From Bacteroidales bacterium (GTDB taxonomy: Bacteria; Bacteroidota; Bacteroidia; Bacteroidales; UBA7960): 5,974 nucleotides of DNA. Under the pieces are notes generated by a model. The model was not told where the DNA came from, searched no databases, and worked only from the letters and a program-made list of their open reading frames with translations. The position numbers were made by a program, and so were the translations under genes. Where the stretch lies: the NCBI GenBank assembly GCA_007124575.1, contig SLEW01000106.1, positions 1-5,974 of the forward strand, in the 5' to 3' direction. Positions within the stretch are counted from its first letter, which is position 1. Each line of letters starts with the position of its first letter. This document shows, piece after piece, positions 1-5,361 of this stretch.

Positions 1-99
1 CTAGGTTAAATTTTCTACATCTTCTATACAAATCGTGCCAAATGAGCCTGGGCTTCCCTCTTAATATATAGTTACCGCCGGTGGCTGGTTTTCAGTTGT
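1..99. other. Non-coding edge, 3' flank of the tRNA gene
   Basis: This short AT-rich stretch lies downstream of the minus-strand tRNA. I see no credible open reading frame. I also see no hairpin followed by a T-run that would serve as a tRNA terminator; the only self-complementary bits, around 45-57 and 75-88, have 3-4 bp stems or loops too small to form. It may be the end of a spacer before a gene outside the window. Confidence 0.5.
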
Positions 100-173
100 G
101 GGACGTGCTGGAATCGAACCAGCGACCTCATGCCTGTCAAGCATGCGCTCTGAACCAACTGAGCTAACGCCCC
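100..173 (-). tRNA. tRNA-Val (anticodon GAC)
   Basis: Read on the minus strand, these 74 nt fold into a complete cloverleaf. The acceptor arm is GGGGCGT paired with ACGTCCC, with one G-U pair. The D stem is GCTC/GAGC, the anticodon stem is CATGC/GCATG with loop TTGACAG, and the T arm is GCTGG/CCAGC with loop TTCGATT. The anticodon is GAC (plus-strand 136-138), which reads valine codons GUC and GUU. The 3' CCA is not encoded: the next bases on the minus strand are ACA, so CCA must be added after transcription. Reading the triplet on the wrong strand gives GTC and a false Asp call; the T-loop orientation (GTTCGA on minus) settles the strand. Confidence 0.96.
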
Positions 174-530
174 TGAATGTGGGTCGCCCCTAAGGCGCTA
201 CAAAGATATATAATTTTGATTTACACAGAAGGCAAAATGACACCATTCAACACGATCCTCTTTCTGGTAATTTATGCACTTTTAAATATACATGTGTGCT
301 TATCCCGGCAACCATAAAATACCGGAATGACTCTATATTACGTCGCCTTTACTCATCTCATAATTCAGTTTTCCCTATTTAAAATGAATATAAATTATTG
401 AAAATCTGTCTGTTTGTATGATTTCTACTCCTGATTCAAGGAAAATATTCATATATTGTAGTCTCTGAATGCTTCAATATAACAGGATCAAATTTTGCGC
501 TTTCATATACAAGAACGAAACCTCACAACC
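174..530. other. AT-rich intergenic region between divergent tRNA and T9SS-cargo gene
   Basis: This gap of about 350 bases separates the minus-strand tRNA from the plus-strand gene starting at 531, so it should hold promoters for both. Besides the tRNA -7 candidate, a plus-strand TAATTTTG at 211-218 matches TAnnTTTG exactly but has no TTG at the right distance upstream and would leave a leader of about 300 nt. One-mismatch versions sit at 409-416 and 490-497; the latter would give a short leader for the 531 start but also lacks a -33 partner. I cannot choose among them. A 26-codon frame at 237-317 exists but has no support as a gene. No RNA gene, riboswitch or long repeat is recognisable. Confidence 0.5.
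201..208 (-). promoter_or_regulatory. Candidate Bacteroidota -7 promoter element for tRNA-Val
   Basis: On the minus strand this reads TATCTTTG, an exact match to the Bacteroidota primary-sigma -7 consensus TAnnTTTG. It lies about 28 nt upstream of the tRNA 5' end, leaving a leader of roughly 20 nt, which suits a tRNA promoter. The -33 TTG partner is weak: the nearest TTG on the minus strand (plus-strand CAA at 233-235) is 24 nt away, slightly beyond the usual 17-23 nt. Position and match support the call; no start-site evidence is available. Confidence 0.45.
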
Positions 531-1796
531 ATGAAGAAAAAGTACATTTACATCCTCTTTATACTGGCTGCTTCTTTTATTTCGCTGATACCCTATGCCG
601 GTCACAGGAACAGCGGCCAGGCGCCTCTCGGGCGCACCGGCGCCCCGGGAGAAAGTACCTGCGGTGCCTGCCACGGGGGAGGCGATTACACAGGCAGCAT
701 GACATTTGATCTTGGAGAGATCACCAGCGGCCAATACCAACCAGGTGAAACATATACCATCTCCTTTACCGCCGACTACGACGCACCGCGCTATGGCTTT
801 TCTGTCACTGCACTTGATGCGGATGATCAGCCCGCAGGAGATTTTGCACTTGTCAATGAAGATAATACCTCGTACGGGGTTTCCGGAAATGACCGGCAAT
901 ATGTCGGACACAAAAATGCGGATGCTACCAGCAATTGGAGTTTTGAATGGACAGCACCGGGTGATGCTTCAGGTGACGTTACTTTCTACTATGTGGTTAA
1001 TGCTGCCAATGCAGATAACGGAACCGGCGGCGACATGATAGAAACTGGTTCGGTGAGCTTTTCTGCTGCCGCGGATGATGAGGACTTATACACCCTCACA
1101 CTGCTTACAGAGCCTGAAAATGCCGGCACCGTTGAAGGCGGGGGCGACTATGAAGAAGGCGAAACTGTCAGCATTAGCGCTGAAGCCCACGAAGGATACG
1201 GGTTTGTCAGCTGGCTCGACGATCAGGGCGGGCATGTGAGTGATGAACCGGACTTTGAATACACCATGCCATCAGAAGATATAACGCTGGTTGCTCACTT
1301 TGTCGGGGATACCTATACACTGTCTTTTGACATCCGGGACGCAAACGACACACCCATTGAGGATGCCATCATAACCCTGGATGAGGAAACTTTTGACCCG
1401 GGAGTTTATGTGTTTGATGATCTTTCACCGGGGGATTATATGTATGCCGTAGCAAGAGAAGGCTATGAAGGTGAGGAAGGTACTGCAACCATTACGGATG
1501 TAGACAAAACCATCACCGTTACCCTGTCAGAAGAGGATACCAGCATCTCTGATCTGATGCTCTCAGAAACTGAAATATATCCCAATCCAGCAACTGCATT
1601 TCTGAATCTTGATTTTGCCGGGATGCAGGTGGTGGAAGTTACTATTGTTGATATGATGGGAAAAAGGTTTTATCACACTCGCGTGCAGGATTTCACACAT
1701 GCCATAGATGTGTCGCGAATGCCCACAGGACTTTATTATCTGCAATTGAAAACAGCGGGTGAGATTCACACGAAGCCGGTGCAAATAAGCAGGTGA
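531..1796 (+). CDS. T9SS-secreted protein with choice-of-anchor V (Reeler-like) CxxCH domain
   Basis: This is a predicted exported surface protein of 421 residues. Residues 1 to about 23 form a signal peptide (MKKK, hydrophobic core, then PYA). A choice-of-anchor V / Reeler-like domain follows at about 33-178. It opens with TGAPGE and a c-type heme motif C44-G-A-C47-H48, and contains H127 and a W-F-W-TAP strand around 136-143 typical of the fold. Residues 186-257 resemble a divergent InlB B-type repeat (GYGFVSWLDD, ending ITLVAHF). Residues 261-333 resemble a carboxypeptidase-regulatory-like beta-sandwich. Residues 347-421 are a T9SS type A sorting domain, with YPNPA, MMGK, a TGLYYLQL strand and a basic end. 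An upstream TTG at 495 would add 12 residues before the MKKK signal peptide, so ATG 531 is preferred. The next gene starts 31 nt later and also carries CxxCH. The substrate is unknown. Heme attachment is inferred from the motif only. Confidence 0.9.
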   Translation: MKKKYIYILFILAASFISLIPYAGHRNSGQAPLGRTGAPGESTCGACHGGGDYTGSMTFDLGEITSGQYQPGETYTISFTADYDAPRYGFSVTALDADDQPAGDFALVNEDNTSYGVSGNDRQYVGHKNADATSNWSFEWTAPGDASGDVTFYYVVNAANADNGTGGDMIETGSVSFSAAADDEDLYTLTLLTEPENAGTVEGGGDYEEGETVSISAEAHEGYGFVSWLDDQGGHVSDEPDFEYTMPSEDITLVAHFVGDTYTLSFDIRDANDTPIEDAIITLDEETFDPGVYVFDDLSPGDYMYAVAREGYEGEEGTATITDVDKTITVTLSEEDTSISDLMLSETEIYPNPATAFLNLDFAGMQVVEVTIVDMMGKRFYHTRVQDFTHAIDVSRMPTGLYYLQLKTAGEIHTKPVQISR

Positions 1797-1827
1797 TATT
1801 TTTTTTAACAAATAACAATTCGCGATT

Positions 1828-2214
1828 ATGCAAAACAACATGATGATCTCCCATTTATTAAAAGCTGCTGTTGCATTGTGTGTAGCGATACTGGTAATGC
1901 TTTCTGCCTGCAGCAGCGACAGTGAAGATGAGGTTGAACCCGGCTGCGACCTGGCCAATGTGACCTATTCTGAAACCATAGTGCCAATCATGGAGACGCA
2001 TTGCAACACCTGTCATTCAGGTGCCAGTCCGTCGGCTGGCATTGTTACCGCAGAGTATGAAGGGCTTCGTGAAGTGGCCCTCGACGGGCGCCTGGTTGGG
2101 TCCGTGAATCACGATCCTGAATATTCAGCCATGCCTCAGGGGCAGCCCCAACTCGATGAGTGCCCGCGCGAACAAATTGCCGCCTGGGTTGACGATGGCG
2201 CTCAGGACAACTAA
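1828..2214 (+). CDS. Small lipoprotein monoheme cytochrome c-like protein
   Basis: This 128-residue protein has a type II signal peptide: a hydrophobic stretch at about 10-24, then lipobox LSAC with lipidated C28, followed by an acidic SSDSEDEVE linker. The remaining 90 or so residues look like a compact class I cytochrome c domain. It has YSETIVPIMETHC leading to heme motif C59-N-T-C62-H63, a candidate distal ligand M102 in the sequence AMPQG, and a final helix ending IAAWVDDGA, all typical of small Bacteroidota cytochrome lipoproteins. C40 and C112 flank the domain and could form a disulfide. It probably transfers electrons while anchored to a periplasmic or surface membrane face; its partner is unknown. 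It lies 31 nt after the T9SS cargo gene, with no terminator between, so the two are probably co-transcribed. Internal ATGs at codons 5 and 6 are alternative starts that do not change the mature protein. Confidence 0.87.
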   Translation: MQNNMMISHLLKAAVALCVAILVMLSACSSDSEDEVEPGCDLANVTYSETIVPIMETHCNTCHSGASPSAGIVTAEYEGLREVALDGRLVGSVNHDPEYSAMPQGQPQLDECPREQIAAWVDDGAQDN

Positions 2215-2434
2215 TCAGTAGGTGGTCTCCAGTATAAACCCCTGAACTGAGCTATGCCAAATTCATTGATGAACAAGGGGGGTTGATAAGTGTGGGCCGG
2301 AAGATGGAAGATGGAAGCCGGAAGCCGGAAGCTCTAACCTCTACCATCTGACCTTTACCATCCATTCTTTGTCTGGCCGAAGCTGAAAAACTACAGAATG
2401 CTGAAGAAACATACAAAAAAGCAAAGACATACCT
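2215..2434. other. Spacer with heptanucleotide repeat
   Basis: This 220-base gap separates the cytochrome gene from the OB-fold gene. No gene is visible in it. Its central part, 2299-2361, is a heptamer repeat listed separately. AACCCC near 2236 can pair with GGGGTT near 2279, but the loop is about 40 nt and no T-run follows, so it is not a convincing terminator. The last 35 bases before the next start are A-rich, as is common ahead of Bacteroidota genes. No TAnnTTTG match is present; the nearest is ATTCTTTG at 2364-2371 with two mismatches. Confidence 0.5.
2299..2361 (+). repeat. Two-part heptanucleotide repeat (GGAAGNN x5, then CTNACCT-like x4)
   Basis: Five consecutive 7-mers at 2299-2333 read GGAAGAT, GGAAGAT, GGAAGCC, GGAAGCC and GGAAGCT. 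They are followed without a break by four pyrimidine-rich 7-mers at 2334-2361: CTAACCT, CTACCAT, CTGACCT and TTACCAT. The 7-nt phase is kept through both halves, while strand composition switches from purine-rich to pyrimidine-rich. GATGG copies in the first half (2303-2307, 2310-2314) can pair with CCATC in the second half (2344-2348, 2358-2362), so a long-loop stem is possible. I recall similar purine/pyrimidine heptamer tracts between genes in other Bacteroidota genomes, but could not check this. Confidence 0.75.
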
Positions 2435-2866
2435 ATGAAAACCTGGAAAATAGTTTTACTGGCCGTTGTTGTATTGGGCATAATAGCCGCCTTGCTTGTC
2501 TATTTCCTGGTGTATAACAAGCCTCATCCGGATTATGCAACCATGGACCCCGACATGGAACTGCCCGCAGAACAGCTCTATCGTGATTTCGTAAACGATG
2601 AGCAGCGGGCGCACGAGAGGTATAACGGGAAGGTTCTCCAGGTGCAGGGACAGCTTGCCGAAGTGGAGCAGGTGGATGATATGGTTATTCTGAGCTTTGT
2701 TTTTGAAGAAGGAATGTTTGGCGGAGAAGGCGTAAGGTGTACGATGCTGGAGTCTTATAAGGAAGAGGCATTATCTTTGGCGGCGGGCACCCATGTTACA
2801 GTCAAGGGATTCTGCACCGGATTCACAGGCAGCGATGTCATCCTCGAACATAGCTCCATCCCCTGA
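2435..2866 (+). CDS. Membrane-anchored OB-fold protein (tRNA_anti-like family)
   Basis: This 143-residue protein starts with one N-terminal transmembrane segment (about 5-27, MKTWK then a strongly hydrophobic run), followed by a soluble domain at 43-140. That domain reads like the tRNA_anti-like / OB_MP group: an LPAEQLYRDFVNDEQRAHERY helix region, then YNGKVLQVQGQLAEVE, a central beta stretch, VRCTM with C102, GTHVTVKGFCTG with C127, and DVILEHSSI at the end. Despite the family name, these envelope-tethered proteins have no shown tRNA role; the OB fold more likely binds a ligand or partner outside the cytoplasm. C102 and C127 may form a disulfide. It is followed after 99 nt by the YceI gene on the same strand. 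The ATG at 2435 has an A-rich upstream region and no Shine-Dalgarno, and the hydrophobic N-terminus fits this start. Confidence 0.82.
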   Translation: MKTWKIVLLAVVVLGIIAALLVYFLVYNKPHPDYATMDPDMELPAEQLYRDFVNDEQRAHERYNGKVLQVQGQLAEVEQVDDMVILSFVFEEGMFGGEGVRCTMLESYKEEALSLAAGTHVTVKGFCTGFTGSDVILEHSSIP

Positions 2867-2908
2867 CCATTGCCTGGTGTTGCAACAAACAGCGGGCTGT
2901 AGAGCAAA

Positions 2909-2929
2909 TTAGTTGTACCCGGCAACTGA
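2909..2929 (+). promoter_or_regulatory. Hairpin upstream of the YceI gene
   Basis: In the 99-nt spacer before the YceI gene, TTAGTTGT can pair with GGCAACTGA-side bases around a 5-nt loop (2917-2921). The stem is 8 pairs, two of them G-U. It is not followed by a T-run, so it is not a standard terminator. It ends about 36 nt before the ATG, within the probable leader. A separate perfect 10-bp palindrome, TGTTGCAACA, lies at 2878-2887. Either could be an operator or a leader structure, or chance; I saw no consensus promoter here. Confidence 0.25.
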
Positions 2930-2965
2930 GTCGATGAATATGCATTATTTAAATCATTGTTGACT

Positions 2966-3520
2966 ATGCTACGAAAAACCTTGTTAGTATTTGTTTTGGG
3001 TGTCCTGATAACACCTGTCCTCTTTGCACAAGTGTATCTTACACGTAACGGCACCATACGTTTTTTCTCGGAAGCGTCGCTGGAGAATATCGAAGCCACT
3101 AACCGGCAGGTAAGCAGCGCTCTGAATATAGAAAACGGGGAGTTTGTCTTTCGGCTGCCCATGCGTTCTTTTGCTTTTGAGAAAGCCTTGATGCAGGAGC
3201 ATTTCAATGATAACTTTGTGGAGTCGCATAAATACCCCAATGCTTCCTTCGAGGGGGAAATCCATGGTTTCAGGGAGGCGGATTTGTTATCAGGAGAAGA
3301 GATTGAAGTGATGGTAGAAGGAGAGCTAACCATTAAGGATGTGACAAAAGGCATCACCGAAAGAGGAACATTGCGCATGGAGGACGGCGATATTCTGGGC
3401 AGTGCCGTATTTGTCATTAAACCCGAGGAATACAACATCAGGATTCCCACTCGCTATGTCCGCAATATTGCCAGCGAGATAGAGGTATTTGTGGACGTTA
3501 GACTGTCAGACAAATTATAA
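2966..3520 (+). CDS. Secreted YceI-like lipid-binding protein
   Basis: This 184-residue protein has a signal peptide at 1-21 with a likely cut at LFA|QVY. The mature part follows the YceI beta-barrel/lipocalin-like pattern: GTIRFFSEASLENIEA near the start, a central MRSFAFEKALMQEHFNDNF stretch, KYPNASFEGEIHGF (90-102), VEGELTIKDVTKGI (117-130), then AVFVIKPEEYNIRIP (147-161) and a closing strand EIEVFVDVRL. The known YceI fold encloses a long isoprenoid or polyprenyl-quinone lipid. Many homologues are periplasmic, which fits here; the actual ligand is unknown. TTG codons at 2957 and 2960 would extend the frame by three residues, but ATG 2966 (MLRKTLLVFV) gives a normal signal peptide and is chosen. 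The stop lies 4 nt before the next ATG, so this gene and the DUF5777-like gene are almost certainly co-transcribed and perhaps translationally coupled. Confidence 0.9.
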   Translation: MLRKTLLVFVLGVLITPVLFAQVYLTRNGTIRFFSEASLENIEATNRQVSSALNIENGEFVFRLPMRSFAFEKALMQEHFNDNFVESHKYPNASFEGEIHGFREADLLSGEEIEVMVEGELTIKDVTKGITERGTLRMEDGDILGSAVFVIKPEEYNIRIPTRYVRNIASEIEVFVDVRLSDKL

Positions 3521-3524
3521 ACAC

Positions 3525-4400
3525 ATGAACATCTTTCTATCACATGTATTAGCTGGCCTGTGCTTGCTTTTGTCTGCCCCGCTGGCAGCGCAGGATCTCA
3601 TGGGGATGCTGGAGCAGGATGAGGAAGAGCAGCCTGAGTATGCAGTAAACACTTTTTTCACTACCCGCGTGATCAATGGCCAATCCATAGAGAATCCTTA
3701 TCCGGGGGATCTGATATTTATTATATCCCATCATTTTGGCCGTCTTAACCAGGGTGCTTATGAGTTATGGGGGCTGGATCAGGCTACCATCAGGCTTGGT
3801 TTGGAATACGGAGTCAGTGATCGTCTGGCTGTTTCGGTGGGAAGAAGCAGTTATGAAAAAACCTTCGACGGGTTCATCAAGTATAAGCTTTTACGTCAGC
3901 AGAGCGGCGTACGCAACGTACCTGTGGCACTGTCGCTGTTTTCCGGGGCATATCTCAAAAGCCTGAAGTGGCCTGAGGGCAGTGATTTTGAATTCAGACA
4001 CAGGATGAGTTATGTCCAGCAGGCCATGATCGCCCGGCAATTTTCCCGCCAGGTAAGCCTACAGCTCACCCCGGCATGGGTGCATCACAACCTGGTGCCC
4101 ACCACCGACGACCCTGCCGACTATTTTGTGCTTGGCATGGGAGGGAGGTGGCGTTTCAGCGACTGGGCCGGGATAAGCCTTGAGTATTTTTACCGTTTTC
4201 AGGAGCCTGAGTCCTATGACACCTACAACTCATTTGCTGTGGGGGTAGACCTTGACACCGGCGGACATGTCTTTCAGCTGCACTTTACCAACTCTCAGCC
4301 CATGTTTGAATCTGGTTTTTTATCAGATACCAGAGGCGATTTCCTGGATGGGGATATTTATTTTGGCTTTCACATAACCAGGACATTTACCTTGCGCTGA
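3525..4400 (+). CDS. DUF5777-like outer-membrane beta-barrel protein
   Basis: This 291-residue predicted outer-membrane protein has a signal peptide at 1-22 (cut near LAA|QDL), then a short acidic stretch (EQDEEEQPEY) and alternating beta-strand sequence to the end. Hallmarks of the DUF5777 barrel family are visible: TTRVINGQSIENP (46-58), ISHHFGRLNQGAYELWGLDQ (67-86), the RLGLEYGVSDRLAVSVGRS region with YEKTFDGFIKYKLLRQ (110-125), HHNLVPT (187-193), DTGGHVFQLHFTNSQ (244-258), and a final GDIYFGFHITRTF strand pair ending TLR. The function of the family is not established. An upstream in-frame ATG at 3489 would add 12 non-signal residues and overlap the YceI gene, so ATG 3525 is chosen. It starts 4 nt after the YceI stop, which suggests the barrel and the YceI protein work together in the envelope. 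Confidence 0.9.
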   Translation: MNIFLSHVLAGLCLLLSAPLAAQDLMGMLEQDEEEQPEYAVNTFFTTRVINGQSIENPYPGDLIFIISHHFGRLNQGAYELWGLDQATIRLGLEYGVSDRLAVSVGRSSYEKTFDGFIKYKLLRQQSGVRNVPVALSLFSGAYLKSLKWPEGSDFEFRHRMSYVQQAMIARQFSRQVSLQLTPAWVHHNLVPTTDDPADYFVLGMGGRWRFSDWAGISLEYFYRFQEPESYDTYNSFAVGVDLDTGGHVFQLHFTNSQPMFESGFLSDTRGDFLDGDIYFGFHITRTFTLR

Positions 4401-4497
4401 CGATTTGCCATACCATATTGAACATTTTCCCTGAAAGGTGCCTTTTACTTGATAATATTCAAATCTGATATATGGACTTTGTAAAACAGTACCTGCC
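4401..4497. other. Short spacer between barrel gene and Wzz-like gene
   Basis: This 97-base AT-rich spacer separates the DUF5777-like gene from the polysaccharide genes. AAAGG/CCTTT around 4435-4445 is self-complementary, but the loop would be only 2 nt and no clear T-run follows, so I do not call a terminator. No TAnnTTTG match was found. A promoter for the Wzz-like gene is expected somewhere here if the polysaccharide genes are a separate unit, but I cannot point to it. Confidence 0.4.
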
Positions 4498-4543
4498 ATG
4501 CCGCGTGATAATGCAAGTTACTTCCTTAGAAGGAAATTCCTGA
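4472..4543 (+). other. Short frame overlapping the Wzz start (possible lost N-terminus or leader)
   Basis: An ATG at 4472 opens a 23-codon frame that begins MDFVKQYLP and stops at 4543, overlapping the Wzz-like gene in another frame. Its first nine residues would join smoothly to residue 3 of that gene (PRD...), as if one protein began MDFVKQYLPRDNASYFL. This could mean a small insertion or deletion (about 5 extra bases, or one missing) near 4496-4502, a leader peptide coupled to wzz translation, or coincidence. It is not called as a gene. Confidence 0.25.
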
Positions 4544-5361
4544 AATGGCTTCTGATAGGGGCAGTGGGGAGCTTTGTGCTGGCATATCTGCTTACAGCGC
4601 CATTCTTTATTCGTCCACTTTACAAGGCGGAAGCTCTTATTTTTGTGCCGCTCACCCTTTTCTCCCAGCAGTTTGACCAGCAAGGGATAGGTTTTGCTTC
4701 GGATGCCGAAATTGACGGACACATACAGATGCTACAATCTACCCGTCTGCTCGACAGCCTTGCTGCCCGTCATTCCCTTGATGCAGTATATGACATAGAC
4801 AGAAGTGCACCGGGTGGTGACCAGCGACAGTATCAGAAAATGCGATCCCGCATTGACATTGAGAAGACGCGATATAACTCGGTCTCTGTGCAGGTATCCG
4901 ACACGGACCCTACCAGGGCCGCATCTATGGCAAATGATATAGCAGAGCTTGGGGATGTCATAAAAGAAGACCTGCTTTTGGAAAACCGCCTGGCAGCATA
5001 CGATTTTGCCCGTAGCTTGTATGAGCAAAAGCTGGAAGAGATAGAGTTGCTTGAAGCACACCTGCCTGCCTCCGACACATTGCCCGATGCTCAGCAAATA
5101 CAACGATCCTTTGGTGCCTACCGCGACCAGGTAACCTATGAGTCCAAGGTGTGGGAACTTACTGAGCGACGGAGCCGTTATGAAACCTTGCAAAAAAGCC
5201 TGGAAGTGCCATTGCCTCAAAGTTACGTGGTTTCACCGGCCGTCGAGCCACACAGTGCATCCTGGCCCCCCAGGCTGTTGCTGGCCATCGCTGCAGCAAT
5301 GGTGTTTGTGGTTGTGATGTTCGCCGCCGAATTGATCCGCAAAGATGTTCAGACCAATTAG
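4498..5361 (+). CDS. Wzz/GumC-like polysaccharide chain-length (co-polymerase) protein
   Basis: This 287-residue inner-membrane protein has the Wzz layout. A short basic cytoplasmic tail precedes TM1 (about 16-37), then comes a large periplasmic part, then TM2 (about 258-279) and a short basic end. After TM1, PLYKAEALIFVP is the usual Wzz strand. VSVQVSDTDPTRAASMANDI (129-148) matches the GumC/Wzz signature, followed by coiled-coil-prone helices (about 160-185 and 212-236). A proline-bearing stretch, SPAVEPHSASWPPR, precedes TM2 as is typical. There is no C-terminal tyrosine-kinase domain, so this is a short Wzz-type protein. Its expected role is setting the chain length of a surface polysaccharide made by a Wzy-type polymerase. 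The next gene, ligase/polymerase-like, starts 17 nt before this stop. The start is uncertain: see the overlapping frame at 4472-4543. Confidence 0.85.
   Translation: MPRDNASYFLRRKFLKWLLIGAVGSFVLAYLLTAPFFIRPLYKAEALIFVPLTLFSQQFDQQGIGFASDAEIDGHIQMLQSTRLLDSLAARHSLDAVYDIDRSAPGGDQRQYQKMRSRIDIEKTRYNSVSVQVSDTDPTRAASMANDIAELGDVIKEDLLLENRLAAYDFARSLYEQKLEEIELLEAHLPASDTLPDAQQIQRSFGAYRDQVTYESKVWELTERRSRYETLQKSLEVPLPQSYVVSPAVEPHSASWPPRLLLAIAAAMVFVVVMFAAELIRKDVQTN

Noticed and set aside
134..140. tRNA-Asp reading of the GTC triplet
   Set aside because: GTC appears only on the plus strand. The T-arm and acceptor stem fold only on the minus strand, where the anticodon is GAC (Val).
237..317. 26-codon plus-strand frame with a hydrophobic peptide in the tRNA-cargo gap
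   Set aside because: It is short, has no ribosome-binding signal and no recognisable family. The hydrophobic content is expected from AT-rich sequence.
305..325. CCGG...CCGG inverted repeat in the tRNA-cargo gap
   Set aside because: The stem is only 4 bp and flanking bases do not pair.
495..530. TTG start for the T9SS-cargo gene at 495
   Set aside because: It would put 12 polar residues in front of a normal MKKK signal peptide.
474..911. 145-codon minus-strand frame over the T9SS-cargo start
   Set aside because: It is antisense to a well-supported signal peptide and CxxCH domain, and the product has no family features.
2236..2284. Terminator from AACCCC pairing with GGGGTT after the cytochrome gene
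   Set aside because: The loop is about 40 nt, only six pairs form and there is no T-run downstream.
2755..3450. 231-codon minus-strand frame
   Set aside because: It is antisense to the OB-fold end and the YceI gene, which have clear family patterns. The minus product is Ser/Thr-rich with no recognisable domain.
3489..3524. ATG start for the barrel gene at 3489, inside the YceI gene
   Set aside because: It adds non-signal residues before the clear signal peptide starting at 3525.
4433..4447. Terminator hairpin AAAGG-TG-CCTTTT after the barrel gene
   Set aside because: The loop would be 2 nt, the stem is weak and only four T residues follow.
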